Assembly: GCA_038230035.1 (NCBI GenBank)
Contig: JBBRNX010000007.1
Coordinates: 1 to 64,000, forward strand
Length of the DNA: 64,000 nt
Direction of reading: 5' to 3'
Source: Gaiella sp038230035
GTDB lineage: Bacteria; Actinomycetota; Thermoleophilia; Gaiellales; Gaiellaceae
Below the pieces are notes generated by a model. The model was given only the letters and a program-made list of their open reading frames with translations, was not told the DNA's origin and did not search any database. Below are positions 35,570-46,372 of the stretch, piece by piece. How positions within the stretch are numbered: the first letter of the stretch is position 1; each line of letters starts with the position of its first letter. The translations under genes were made by a program, and so were the position numbers.

Positions 35570-36157
35570 CTAGCGCTGCGAGCTGGCTGTCGTGCGCGAA
35601 CCACTGCGTGAGCCGAAGTCCATGGTCACGACGACAACAGGTCCGTTCGCCGCAGCGAAGGCACCCGTCGGAGCGTCGGTGACGATGGCACTCAACCCGA
35701 CCTCGCGCCACGTTCCGTCGAAGAGGTTGCGCCGGTGTGGAGGAGAGGCCAGCCACAGCTTGACTGCGGCGGGTGCGGTGATTCCGACGCTGCTCCAGAG
35801 GAGGTTCTCGCCGACGAGCCACGCCGAGTTGCCGATCAGCGGGTAGAAGCGCTTCAACCTTGCGCCGAAGGATGTCCCGCCCGGCTGGTCGTGGTCGAAG
35901 TAGCCACGCTCGAGCATGTCGCGTGACTGGAACGCAGCTGCTGCCTGGAGGGGCGCCGAAACCGTCAGCGCGCGCAACCCTCTGGCGACGCGCAGCCGGT
36001 TGACCTCGCGGAGGACGCCCTGCTCGAGGGCGCTGTCACGCTGCTCCGAGGTCTTCGTCGTCGTCGCAGCCGATGCCGGAACGACGGCTGCCGGCACGGC
36101 AAGCCCGACCACGAGAACGCACAGAAGGAGAGGCAACCGCCGCATCCCCCGCACCAT
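35570..36157 (-). CDS. Secreted CAP-domain (SCP/PR1-like) protein
   Basis: 195 residues from ATG 36157 (ATG 36145 possible). Signal peptide LPLLLCVLVVGLAVPAAVVP, cleavage near ASAATT. CAP domain: EVNRLRVARGLRALTVSAPL, RGYFDHDQPGGTSF, GENLLWSSVGITAPAAVKLW and SPPHRRNLFDGTWREVGLSA. His and Glu of the CAP cavity are present. Bacterial CAP proteins are exported and of mostly unknown role. Located next to the sigma-factor gene. Confidence 0.88.
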   Translation of the reverse strand: MVRGMRRLPLLLCVLVVGLAVPAAVVPASAATTTKTSEQRDSALEQGVLREVNRLRVARGLRALTVSAPLQAAAAFQSRDMLERGYFDHDQPGGTSFGARLKRFYPLIGNSAWLVGENLLWSSVGITAPAAVKLWLASPPHRRNLFDGTWREVGLSAIVTDAPTGAFAAANGPVVVVTMDFGSRSGSRTTASSQR

Positions 36158-36234
36158 CGGCGATCATCTGGGTGCTCGTATCCCCCTTTCGGAGGGTCCC
36201 GGATGACTTCCCCAACCCTGAGGGAACGTCGCCG

Positions 36235-37593
36235 CTACTTGTTCGTCTTGCCGTGTGTCTCCTCGGGCTTCGAGTTGTTCGCTGGGCCGGTCGCTGTCGC
36301 GTCTGGCTTTGACTGCCGAGAAGCGTCGCGTGCCGTTCCAGGAGCCCTGCCCTGGCCGGACGGGGTCGTGGCCCGGGCTGCCGCGTCTGCGGTCCTCTTC
36401 ACCTGCCTGGGCTGTTTCGCCGGGGTTGTGGCGGGCAGGCGCGAGGCGTTCGGTTTCAACACAGCCCGGCCCGGGGCGCTCGCGCTCTTGCCGGCGATGC
36501 CCACGGCTGAACTGGCACGGTGCGCGACAGCTTGAGCAAAGGACGCGGTTACCCGGCTGGCTGTGGCTGTCGTGCGGTGTCCCTTGGCGTGCAGCGTTGC
36601 CTGGCTGTTCTTGGCGGCGGGCGCAACGCGGGTGCCAGTCTTGGCGGTTTGCGTCGCGCTGTGAGCCTTTCGACCCGATTGCGAAACGTGTGGCTGTTGA
36701 GTCGAGTAGGCCTGGATCTCGTGGACGCCGGCATAGCCGACACCTCCGGCGACCGTGGTGGTGACGACCACGGCGGCGACCTTGGCGGCGAGCCCGGCAC
36801 CGACCACGAGCCCTCCCCCGCCGGCGCCCGCGGCAGCCTCAGAGCTGTGCAGGGACGCGGTTGCGATGACCTTGTGGCCGCCGCGGAAGAGATTCAGCGG
36901 GAACCACAGCGGCAGCGACAGCAAGCCTCGAACGGAGCGCGCCGGCTTGGTCTCTCGTGGCCGGAGCCGCGCGCAGGCTGCGCACTCGCGAAGGTGGTCG
37001 TCGAGCCGCCGGCGATCCTTGCGGCCGATCGCGCCCTCCTGGAGTCGAGCGATGTCCCGTGCCGCACGTTCGCAGGTGACGACGTTCTCGAGCTCCTCCG
37101 CCAGCGAGCGGCGCGCGCGGAACAGGAGTGTCTCGAGGGCGGTCGTCGTGATACCGAGCAGGCGCGCGATCTCGGCGTACGGCCGACCCTCGAACTCGCG
37201 GAGAACCAGCGCTGACCGTTGGGCTGCCGGGATCCGCCAGAGCGCTTGCGTGAGCTCGGCGAGGGACACGTTGTCCTCTGCGCCGTTCGGGCCTGCTCCA
37301 ATCAGGTCGACGTCGAGCGCAACCTCGGTCGGGCGAGTCTGGCTGCGCCGGAATCGCTCCCGTGCCACGTTGTGCGCGATTTTGATCAGCCAGTTGCCGG
37401 GTTTCCGTGGCTGCTCGCCGCGCTCGAGCGCGCGCATGGCATTGACGAACGTCGCTTGCGTCATGTCCTCGGCGTCTGGGCGGTTGCCGAGAACGCCGTA
37501 CGCGTAGCGGTACACCTCCGCGCCATGCTGGCGGTACAGCTCGTCGACGATGGCGGAGGCGCGCGGCGCCTCGGGCGTGACTGTCACGCCCAT
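36235..37593 (-). CDS. ECF sigma factor fused to zinc anti-sigma motif, membrane helix and long basic tail
   Basis: 452 residues, twice the usual ECF length. Sigma2 at about 17-85 (YRYAYGVLGNRPDAEDMTQA), sigma4 at about 110-165 (EGRPYAEIARLLGITTTALE). Then C174...H200xxxC204xxC207 (RRRLDDHLRECAACARL), the ZAS zinc motif normally found in a separate anti-sigma protein. A hydrophobic stretch at about 258-290 (GLAAKVAAVVVTTTVAGGVG) could cross the membrane. The last 160 residues are Ala/Thr/Lys/Pro-rich and outside if so. No separate anti-sigma gene follows, suggesting self-contained regulation at the membrane. Confidence 0.85.
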   Translation of the reverse strand: MGVTVTPEAPRASAIVDELYRQHGAEVYRYAYGVLGNRPDAEDMTQATFVNAMRALERGEQPRKPGNWLIKIAHNVARERFRRSQTRPTEVALDVDLIGAGPNGAEDNVSLAELTQALWRIPAAQRSALVLREFEGRPYAEIARLLGITTTALETLLFRARRSLAEELENVVTCERAARDIARLQEGAIGRKDRRRLDDHLRECAACARLRPRETKPARSVRGLLSLPLWFPLNLFRGGHKVIATASLHSSEAAAGAGGGGLVVGAGLAAKVAAVVVTTTVAGGVGYAGVHEIQAYSTQQPHVSQSGRKAHSATQTAKTGTRVAPAAKNSQATLHAKGHRTTATASRVTASFAQAVAHRASSAVGIAGKSASAPGRAVLKPNASRLPATTPAKQPRQVKRTADAAARATTPSGQGRAPGTARDASRQSKPDATATGPANNSKPEETHGKTNK

Positions 37594-37790
37594 ACCGTGC
37601 TTGACGTGGGCGCTGGACGCAAGAGGAGCAGCGGTCGAGTCATAACACTTTCCTTACGAGTGGCTACGCGCAAGTTTCGTCGACCGCGCCCATCGTCTAC
37701 ACGAGCAGTCGATTGCATGGCGCTCCTGCGGCGAGACTGAAGAGGGGGCTTCGTCCCGTTACGGGTTGGAGATGCGGGTCGGAGGTTTGC

Positions 37791-37829
37791 AGGAGGGAGG
37801 AGCGTCGGCCAGGCCGCGCTCCTTCCTCT
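37791..37829. terminator. Hairpin downstream of the histidine kinase gene
   Basis: On the plus strand GGAGGGAGGAGCG pairs with CGCTCCTTCCTC around TCGGCCAGGCCG, with small mismatches. It lies 35-75 bp beyond the histidine kinase stop (minus strand). No T-run. The rest of the 272-bp gap 37594-37865 shows no gene. Confidence 0.4.
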
Positions 37830-37865
37830 GAGTCGCCGTGTCAGGACGCCAAGGGCTCTACATTG

Positions 37866-39266
37866 TTAGCGCGGCAACGTGAACGAGAGCGTCGTAGGGC
37901 CGCCGGGCCGGCTCTCGAGCTCGAACGACCCGCCGAGTGTCCGGACACGCTCGCCGATGCCGACGAGCCCCAGTCGCCCGCGCTTTGCCGCCCGAGCGAG
38001 CGAGCGGCCGACCTCGAAGCCGACGCCGTTGTCGACGATCCGCACTTCAATCGAGCTGCGGCGGGCGCGAAGCCGGATGTCGACGGTTGTCGCGCCGGAG
38101 TGTTCTCGCACGTTCGCGAGCGCCTCCTGGATCGCGCGGAACACCGTGATGCGCTGAGCGGAGCTGAGTGACTCCGGGTCGCCCCGCAACTCGAGGTTCG
38201 CTTCGACCCCGCTACGTTCGGCGAAGTTGTCGACCTCGCGGTGCAGAATCTCGCTCAGCGGGCGGCTTACGATGCTCCTCGACTCGAGCGAGTGCGACAC
38301 TTCACGGAGCGCCCGGTCGAGCTCGCTGAGGCGCGCGCCGACATCTTCGAAGCGTCCGAACGCGAGCTCGCGGTGGCTGTCGAGGACGAAGGGGTAGAGC
38401 TCCTGCTGGAAATGCTTTACCTCTGCCGCAAGCGCGAGGACATCCTGGATCGGACCGTCGTGGAGGTCGAACGCAAGGCGCGTCAAGCGCCGCTCGCCGG
38501 AGCTCACTAGCGCATGCTCGCGCTCCTTGTTCCGCTCGAGCAGCAGCTCGCGTTCGAGCACGGGGCCGAGTGCCTGCGCGGCCTGGTGGAGGAAGGCCGC
38601 GCTGCGCTCGCGATTCTCCGTGCCGCTGTTTCCCACCACTGCACCGCTGATCTGCTGGAAGCGTAGGACGGGCGCCGAGCAGAACGTCGAGCGGCCGGCG
38701 ACCGCGAGGGACTTGTGACCTCGGAGCACGGCTCGTGCCTCAGCGCGCACCCGGCGGCCGACTTCCGCCGGACCCAGGTGGAGAACGCATTCCGGTTGCC
38801 CTGTCGGGGTTCGCCGCCAGAGCGAGACGTCCTGGAGGATCCGCAGGTCGCGCAGCAGCCGAAGCTGGAAACCGGCGGCTACGAGCGGCGGCAGCTCGAG
38901 GAGCCGAGGGTGTGAGGCCGCCGCGGCGTACAGCGCGTACTCGACCGTGCTCCGATCGGCGGCCGTCGCCTCGACCAAGGCGGTGGTGACGGTCTCGACA
39001 TCCTCCTGCGCAAGCTCACCTTCAGCGCCAAGCGCGACGAGCGCCGTGCGCGCATACTCGAGCGCCGCGAGCGATTCCGCCACAGGATGGGCGTCAGCGA
39101 ACGCCGTTACCCGGTTGGCGACGACGAACGCGTCCTCGAGCACAGCCGCGAGGTGTGGTGTCGGTGCTGGGCCGAGCGCCTCCCGGACATGATCGACCGG
39201 ACGCAGCGCGGGCGCCCGTTCGGGTGCCTGAGTCGTCTCGACCTGTTGTCCAACACGCAACGTCAA
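37866..39266 (-). CDS. NarL-type sensor histidine kinase (HisKA_3)
   Basis: 466 residues from TTG 39266 (ATGAGGG before it). Phospho-accepting His near residue 268 in RLAFDLHDGPIQDVLALAAE, and HATPase_c motifs QEALANVREHSGATTVDIRL, VRIVDNGVGFEV and RLGLVGIGERVRTLGGSFEL. The N-terminal 230 residues hold a GAF-like region (AVLRGHKSLAVAGRSTFCSA), no membrane helices, so a cytosolic sensor. No response regulator with a DNA-binding domain is adjacent; the receiver-like DUF192 fusion at 39405 might be its partner. Confidence 0.88.
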   Translation of the reverse strand: MTLRVGQQVETTQAPERAPALRPVDHVREALGPAPTPHLAAVLEDAFVVANRVTAFADAHPVAESLAALEYARTALVALGAEGELAQEDVETVTTALVEATAADRSTVEYALYAAAASHPRLLELPPLVAAGFQLRLLRDLRILQDVSLWRRTPTGQPECVLHLGPAEVGRRVRAEARAVLRGHKSLAVAGRSTFCSAPVLRFQQISGAVVGNSGTENRERSAAFLHQAAQALGPVLERELLLERNKEREHALVSSGERRLTRLAFDLHDGPIQDVLALAAEVKHFQQELYPFVLDSHRELAFGRFEDVGARLSELDRALREVSHSLESRSIVSRPLSEILHREVDNFAERSGVEANLELRGDPESLSSAQRITVFRAIQEALANVREHSGATTVDIRLRARRSSIEVRIVDNGVGFEVGRSLARAAKRGRLGLVGIGERVRTLGGSFELESRPGGPTTLSFTLPR

Positions 39267-39404
39267 GCGCCCTCATCCCCCTCTTGGGCTCGGTGCACCG
39301 GTGCCGGACCTTCGCCGGTGGGTGCATCCGTTCCTCCGCCTGTCACCCATCGTGGTTCATTTCCGCTCGCACGACAAGGGCTACCTGCGACGACCGACTC
39401 AGCT
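39267..39404. promoter_or_regulatory. Structured spacer upstream of the histidine kinase
   Basis: GGTGCACC (39292-39299) can pair with GGTGCATCC (39321-39329), enclosing CCGG (39304-39307) paired with CCGG (39315-39318). Lies in the leader of the histidine kinase gene if transcription starts after the DUF192 gene. It does not match any riboswitch consensus I know. Confidence 0.3.
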
Positions 39405-40196
39405 CTAACGGTCGACGGACGGAGCGCCCCGATCGTCGGACAGTGCTGTCAGGTGGCTCGCGACAGCCGCGATCAGCTCGTCTGTCTCGTTCCACTTGTC
39501 GTAGATCCGCGTGCCTACGGGAGCGCGCTCGGCCGCTCGTGTCTCGCCCGCCAGAACGAGCGGGAGCTCCGGGCGAAGCGCCCGCGCCGAATTTGCGTCG
39601 GCGAGGGCATCCGCGACCGCGTCCTGCGCGTCGAAGACGACCGCGACTAGGTCCTCCTCGGATTCCATCGCAGACTGCAGACGGTCGGGGGTCACAGCTA
39701 CCGGTTCGATGCCTCGTTGGTCGAGCAGGAAGCCGATGAGCTTGACGAACCGTGCGTCCCGGCTCGCGACCAGCACGCGGCCGAGCGTTGTCGCGAGGCG
39801 CGGCGCTCCTTGCTCCGCGCTCGCGAACATGACGTCTGCGTAGGACGCCCACGCGACGCGGTCGCCGACGGCAAGCCCGCGGCGGGCGCATTCCCCGGCC
39901 GCCAGCTCGACGACCTCGCGCGCACCGCGACACGACGCCGTGCGGAAAGGTCGCATGGTGTCCTCAACGCGCAAAACGACTAGGTCGGCGTCGAGGAACA
40001 CGACGTCGATCGAGAAACGCATGAACGCGGTGTGGATCGAGAAGCCGGGTCGGATCACGATCCCGGAGCCTGCGTCGAGCGAGCGCCGGCCGAGCAACCC
40101 CTTGAGTCTTCTGGGAGCCGTATCGGCGACCTCGACGGTCTCACAGATGATCCGGCCGTCTTCCCGCCGGAGCGTCAATGTTCCGTGCCGACGCAC
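39405..40196 (-). CDS. DUF192 domain fused to a receiver-like domain
   Basis: 263 residues. Residues 1-115 are DUF192 (ADTAPRRLKGLLGRRSLDAG, GFSIHTAFMRFSIDVVFLDA, VELAAGECARRGLAVGDRV). Residues 140-250 look like a degenerate response-regulator receiver (GRVLVASRDARFVKLIGFLL, LVAVVFDAQDAVADALAD, LPLVLAGETR, then TRIYDKWNETDELI with the conserved-type Lys). The position of the usual phospho-Asp reads VVFDAQDA. DUF192 genes commonly accompany Tad loci; it lies 7 bp after tadC. Confidence 0.75.
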   Translation of the reverse strand: MRRHGTLTLRREDGRIICETVEVADTAPRRLKGLLGRRSLDAGSGIVIRPGFSIHTAFMRFSIDVVFLDADLVVLRVEDTMRPFRTASCRGAREVVELAAGECARRGLAVGDRVAWASYADVMFASAEQGAPRLATTLGRVLVASRDARFVKLIGFLLDQRGIEPVAVTPDRLQSAMESEEDLVAVVFDAQDAVADALADANSARALRPELPLVLAGETRAAERAPVGTRIYDKWNETDELIAAVASHLTALSDDRGAPSVDR

Positions 40197-40203
40197 CCAG
40201 TCC

Positions 40204-41121
40204 TTACTTGAGGGTCTTGAGGATTGTGATCATCGCGGGCAGCAGGAGCACGACGAACATCGCCGGGAAGATGAGGAAGACAAGCGGAAACAGCATCTTG
40301 ACTGGCGCCTTCTGGGCTCGCTCCTCCGCGGCGGCTTTCCGCCGCTTTCTCATCTCAATTGCGAGGTTGCGCATGATCTGCCCTATCGAGACACCGAGGG
40401 TTTCGCCCTGCACGATCGCGCGGACGAACATCCGGACACCCGGAGTGTCTGCGCGTTCGAGCATGTTCGTCAGCGCTTCCGTCGACGACAAGCCCATGCT
40501 CTGCTCTTGCAGAGTCAGACGCAACTCCTGGCCGAGCGGGTCGCGCACGTGCTGCGATGCGATTCGCATCGAGCCCACGAAGCCGACCCCCGCTTCGACC
40601 GTCACGACGAGGAGATCGATCAGCTCGGGCAGCTCGTAGTCGATCTGCTCGTGCCTGCGACGCGTGTTGAGCGCCATGACGCCAACCGGCAGGTACCAGC
40701 CCACGGCAACAGCTGCAATGAGCACCAGGATCTTCACGGGCGCCGACGAGTGGGAGAGGGTCGAGAGCGCGAGCCAGACGATCGCCACAGCGACCGCCGA
40801 CAGGAACTGGTATCCGATGAACTTCCGCGGAGTGGTGGAATACATGCCTGCCGCGACGAGGCGGCGGCGGAGCTCCGATTCGCGCATCAGGCTAAAGCGA
40901 CCGGCGAAGAACTCGCCGAGCGATCCTGCGAGCTCGTCGAGCGGACGCCGTCGTTCGAGGCCTTCGCCTCCGGTGTCGACCGTAGTCGTTCCTTGGAAAC
41001 CGTACGAGCCGATCGATTCGACCGTTTCGACCGAGCGGCGGCTGGGTGACAGCAACGCGCGGAGCACGAGCGTCATGGCTGCGCCGACGAGGAAGAGGCC
41101 GATGATCAATGCGAGTGTCAT
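40204..41121 (-). CDS. tadC: Tad pilus inner-membrane platform protein TadC
   Basis: 305 residues from ATG 41121 with AGGAGGGAGG upstream. T2SSF domain: LPELIDLLVVTVEAGVGFVG, LRLTLQEQSMGLSSTEALTN, VRMFVRAIVQGETLGVSIGQ. C-terminal AEERAQKAPVKMLFPLVFLI and FPAMFVVLLLPAMI are typical of TadC. Works with TadB as the base on which the ATPase TadA acts. Confidence 0.92.
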   Translation of the reverse strand: MTLALIIGLFLVGAAMTLVLRALLSPSRRSVETVESIGSYGFQGTTTVDTGGEGLERRRPLDELAGSLGEFFAGRFSLMRESELRRRLVAAGMYSTTPRKFIGYQFLSAVAVAIVWLALSTLSHSSAPVKILVLIAAVAVGWYLPVGVMALNTRRRHEQIDYELPELIDLLVVTVEAGVGFVGSMRIASQHVRDPLGQELRLTLQEQSMGLSSTEALTNMLERADTPGVRMFVRAIVQGETLGVSIGQIMRNLAIEMRKRRKAAAEERAQKAPVKMLFPLVFLIFPAMFVVLLLPAMITILKTLK

Positions 41122-41135
41122 GGACGACCTCCCTC

Positions 41136-43018
41136 CTAGACCTTGATCTGGATGATTCGCTTGATGAGGTACGAGCCTGCGATGATGAACCCGATGGCTA
41201 CGCCGACGGCGACCTTGCCGACGGTCTCCGTCCACAACGGTCGCAGGTAGTTACGGTTGAGCAGGAAGATCATGCAGAACAGGGCGACCGGGAGCAGCGA
41301 GACGATCCATCGCGCCATTCGGCCCTGTGCTGTCAACGTTCGTACCAGCCGCCGAACGTCCATTCGGGCGCGGACGTTCTCCGCGACGCGGTCGAGCACC
41401 TCGGCTGAGTTCCCGCCCGTGTCACGCTGGAGAGCCGCGACGACGGCAACCTGCTCGAGGTCACGGTTGTCCATCCGTCTCACGGTGACTAGGAGAGCCT
41501 CGTCGAGTGGCACTCCGAGCTGTTCGTCAGCTACCACCCTCTGGAATTCACTCTTCGACGGCTCCGACGCGTCGAGCACGGCGACGGAGAGTGCGCCGAC
41601 CAAGCTGTGGCCCGCACGTAGGGCTGAGGCGAGGACATCGAGGTTATCCGGCAGCTGCTCGGCAAACGCGTTGCGCTTTCGCCGCAGGAGAGTACGCACG
41701 TACGACCTCACGGCGAGCGGCCCGATGAGGAGACCAATGATAACCATCCAGATCTGGCCGACGATCGCGGCGAGGATTAGGCCGACCGCCAAGCCACCCA
41801 GGAGGCTCCAGATTGCGAGGGTTGCAGCGGCGGCGCCGACATCCGCGATCTCGACCTCGTCCACGAACTCCCGCCACCATTGCGTGTTGCCGAACGAACG
41901 CTCTGCGCGCCGGGCTAGCAATGTCGTGATCTCGGCACGACGGGCCCGAGCTTCCTCGTCCGTGACGACGTGGACAAAGTCCGACATGCGCCGCCGGAGC
42001 GCGATGTCGGGGCCTCGTACGAAGTTCCAGAGTGCGTATGCGAGAAGACCGACGACGACGAAAGCGACCATGGCAGCGATGACCCATGATGTGAGCAGCT
42101 TGTGCCAGTATGACTCGTGGTAGGCAATGCTGACCGCCGCAAGAGCCGGCGTCGTATACGACGCGCTCGCGCTGCCGGTGAACCCCTTGACGGCGACCGA
42201 GACGTGAACAGGTTTGTTCGGGCCGATGAGCGAGCGGTACGTGATCAGGTACTCGCTCGCGAGCTCTGTACCCAGTCGATCGAAGATCGGCTTGAGCGCC
42301 TGGGCGGAAGACGCCTCCGTGTACGTGCCGCCCGTCGAGGTCGCGACCGTCTGCAGCGTCTGAGCGTCGAACTGGGGCGACCGTAGCCCGACCGAGAAGA
42401 CACGAACGTGGCTCTTGGCAAGTTCCTTCGTCACGGAGGCCCGCGTCGCGGTGCTGCCGATGTCCTTGCCGTCGGAGAGCAGGACGACCGCTCCGGCTGC
42501 AATCTGGTTGTCACGCATGAGCCCGAGGGCCCGCGCGAGCGCGTCGTAGATTTTCGTCTTCTCTGCCAGGTGAGGAGCCTTAGCAAGGGCCGCGTCGATG
42601 TCGTGCTGCGACGTTGTGAAGGGCAGCAAGACCGTGACTTTGCGGTTGAACGCGATGAGTGCCACCTGCTGGCCAGGGTTCCGCTTAGCCGCGAATGCCC
42701 GCGCCGATTCGAGTGCAGCAACGATCGGGGCACCCCGCATGCTGTTCGATGTGTCGAGCAGCAACACGGTGCCCGCTTTGGCTCCGCCGGCGCCTGGCAG
42801 CCCGACGAACAGGCTGTCCACAGGCTGGCCGTTCTCGAGCACCGTGACATCGGAGGGCGACACGCTGGCCTTCTTGGGCAGCGTGAGCGTGAACGTACGT
42901 CCGGGGTATTTGACGGGTCCGGCCGGCGTGATCTGAGGCGACCCAGCGGCGGCCGAAGCCCCGCCGATGAAGGATGAGCAGGCGATCGCCGCGACGCTAG
43001 TTGCAATGAGAAGGCGTT

Positions 43019-43022
<4 letters not shown>
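41136..43022 (-). CDS. tadB: VWA domain fused to TadB
   Basis: 628 residues; TadB alone is about 300. Signal peptide KRLLIATSVAAIACSSFIGG; an extracytoplasmic von Willebrand A domain at about 84-250 with the MIDAS D90-T-S-N-S94 (VLLLDTSNSMRGAPIV), and LLSDGKDIGSTATRASV. A membrane helix at about 318-342 (WVIAAMVAFVVVGLLAYALW), then the TadB/T2SSF part (EQLPDNLDVLASALRAGHSL, RVVADEQLGVPLDEALLVTV, QVAVVAALQRDTGGNSAEVL). The fusion puts a metal-dependent adhesion domain outside the membrane, tied to the pilus motor platform. Confidence 0.92.
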
Positions 43023-44371
<1,349 letters not shown>

Positions 44372-45574
44372 TTAGCCCCTCCTTAGGGAAAATCGGCGCC
44401 CACGGGGTTCCGTGGTGCTGGCCACGTCGGGCCCTCGGGTTGGCGGTTCTGGCTCGAGGTAGTACGCGGCGAGTGCCCGGAATGCCTGTGATGCATCGGC
44501 GTTGGGAAGGGCGATAGTGATCGGAATTCCTTCGTTTACGGCGCGGGGGATCTCGCGGTCGCTCGGCACCATGACGTCCGGCTCGCGGCCGAGCACGGCG
44601 ACGACGTCGCTCGTGCTGATGCCGACGCGGCTGTGCGCCCGGTTCAAGACGAGGAGGATCTTGTCCCTCTCGTAGCCCATCAGGTCGAGCGTCTCGAGGC
44701 CGAGCTTCGTGTTCTTGAGCGACAGCGAGTCGAGCATGCCGACCATCACGAGGTCGGTCGACAGGTCGATCGAGGTGATCACTTCAGGGGTGAAGCCGGG
44801 TGGAGTGTCGACGATCACGACGTCGTACTGCTGTCGAAGCAGACCGTAGATGTCCCGGATGATCTCGACGCTGACTGCGCTCGCATAGTCCGGGCGGCTC
44901 GGCGCTAGGAGCACTTTTACGCCTGAGGGATGGAGCATCAGGAAGTCATCGAGCTTTCCTTCGTCGAGCGTGCCCCCGGTGAGGACGAGATCGTGGATCG
45001 TCTTGTCCGGGGGAAGGCCCATCGAGAGTGCGATGTCGCCGAACTGGAGATCGAGATCGACGACCGCCACCCGTTTCCCGGCTTGCTGCATCGCGACGGC
45101 CAGGTTGGTTGCCGTGAGCGTTTTGCCCGTGCCGCCCTTGGGCCCGAGGACTACGATGAGTCGCCCCAAATCCCAGCTTCGGCCCTTGTTGCCGTGGTGC
45201 CGCGCGAGCGCCTTCTGGATCGCGAAGCGGACGTTCTCGCGTGGCAGTGGCAACGTGAGGATGTCGTCCGCACCGGCCTCGAAGACGCGTCGGACGAACC
45301 CGTTCGGGGATCCTTGGCTAAGGATGATGATCGGCCTCGTGGGATCCTGCTGGGCAGATCGCTCGATGAGGAACAGCACCCGGTCGGAGTAGCCGACGCA
45401 GGCGACCAACAGGACGTCGACCTGAGCGTTCTCGAGCGTGTGCCAGGCGTCGTCGATGCCATCGATGACCCCCACCAGCTCTATCTCGGCGTCGTTCGGT
45501 ACCGAGGCAGCGACCGATTCAGGCGTAAGGCCTGCGTCGAGCGCGACAAGGGTTCTGATGGGGGTCTCGGCCAT
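44372..45574 (-). CDS. tadZ: TadZ/CpaE-like ParA-type ATPase
   Basis: 400 residues. N-terminal receiver-like domain (about 1-125, VDVLLVACVGYSDRVLFLIE, IIILSQGSPNGFVRRVFEAG) without clear phosphorylation residues, then a MinD/ParA domain with deviant Walker A GPKGGTGKTLTATNLAVAMQ, and DVVIVDTPPGFTPEVITSID. Localises the Tad machine at the pole or a membrane site. Two bases separate it from cpaB. Confidence 0.92.
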   Translation of the reverse strand: MAETPIRTLVALDAGLTPESVAASVPNDAEIELVGVIDGIDDAWHTLENAQVDVLLVACVGYSDRVLFLIERSAQQDPTRPIIILSQGSPNGFVRRVFEAGADDILTLPLPRENVRFAIQKALARHHGNKGRSWDLGRLIVVLGPKGGTGKTLTATNLAVAMQQAGKRVAVVDLDLQFGDIALSMGLPPDKTIHDLVLTGGTLDEGKLDDFLMLHPSGVKVLLAPSRPDYASAVSVEIIRDIYGLLRQQYDVVIVDTPPGFTPEVITSIDLSTDLVMVGMLDSLSLKNTKLGLETLDLMGYERDKILLVLNRAHSRVGISTSDVVAVLGREPDVMVPSDREIPRAVNEGIPITIALPNADASQAFRALAAYYLEPEPPTRGPDVASTTEPRGRRFSLRRG

Positions 45575-45576
45575 GT

Positions 45577-46320
45577 CTACTGCAACGCTCCGGAGAGCAG
45601 GTTCTGGATCGTGATCTTGGACGGCGGGGTCTGCTTCGCGCCGACGGTCGGCCTCAGGACGTACCAGAGCGCTCCTTGGCTGTCTGCGAACGCGAGCCTG
45701 GCCGCTTGCCTCGAGTTGACGCGCAGGATCATCCCCTGCCCCGAGGTGTTGTTGACACTGCTGAGTGCGCCGCCGCCGCTGTTGCCGGCGGGCGCCTTCA
45801 GGACGAGCACATTCCGCTCGAGCAGCGTGAGAAGCGCCCCGAGCTGCAGGTAGACGTCGACGTGGTCACCGTCCTGCACCGTGCCGACGAGACCCGGAGG
45901 GCCGTTCACCGGGAGCGCGATCGCCCTCTGGGCACCAGTGATCTTAGTCTGCACCGTGTCGGTGATCGCCGTCGAAAGATCCGCCGCCGTGATCTGCTGG
46001 CTCGGGACGATGTCGACAGCCGCGATCCGACCGGACAAGTAGGCGGCATCGGTGATCGCGCCCGCCTTTAGCTGATCCTTCGGCACTGCCTGCGTGGTGA
46101 AGAGGTGCCTCTGCGCGATGATCGTGCCGGAGGTGCCCTTGGGAATCAGCGCGGTGGCGACGACGACTGGGGTCGGTGCGACGTCAGACTTGACGCTGTC
46201 GCGGTAGTTCTTGAGATACAAGACGAGCAGCACCGCCGCCACGACCGCGGCGATGATCCCCAGGATGAGCGTCCCGCTACGACTGGCGGTGAGCTTCCTG
46301 CCTCTCAGAATGGTCTGCAT
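45577..46320 (-). CDS. cpaB: Flp pilus assembly protein CpaB/RcpC (SAF domain)
   Basis: 247 residues. Membrane anchor SGTLILGIIAAVVAAVLLVL near residues 15-38, SAF domain about 50-115 (VVVATALIPKGTSGTIIAQR, IVPSQQITAADLS), then the RcpC domain (RAIALPVNGPPGLVGTVQDG, DHVDVYLQLG). Forms part of the envelope-spanning pilus channel. Confidence 0.9.
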   Translation of the reverse strand: MQTILRGRKLTASRSGTLILGIIAAVVAAVLLVLYLKNYRDSVKSDVAPTPVVVATALIPKGTSGTIIAQRHLFTTQAVPKDQLKAGAITDAAYLSGRIAAVDIVPSQQITAADLSTAITDTVQTKITGAQRAIALPVNGPPGLVGTVQDGDHVDVYLQLGALLTLLERNVLVLKAPAGNSGGGALSSVNNTSGQGMILRVNSRQAARLAFADSQGALWYVLRPTVGAKQTPPSKITIQNLLSGALQ

Positions 46321-46372
46321 AGTTCCTTCCTCCTAGTGTTTACGTGTTTCGCCGTGCCGTCGGGTCTCGTCG

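Noticed and set aside
39267..39404. Cyclic di-GMP (GEMM) riboswitch near the tad genes
   Set aside because: The conserved GCAAAGCC-type core and tetraloop receptor are absent on both strands.
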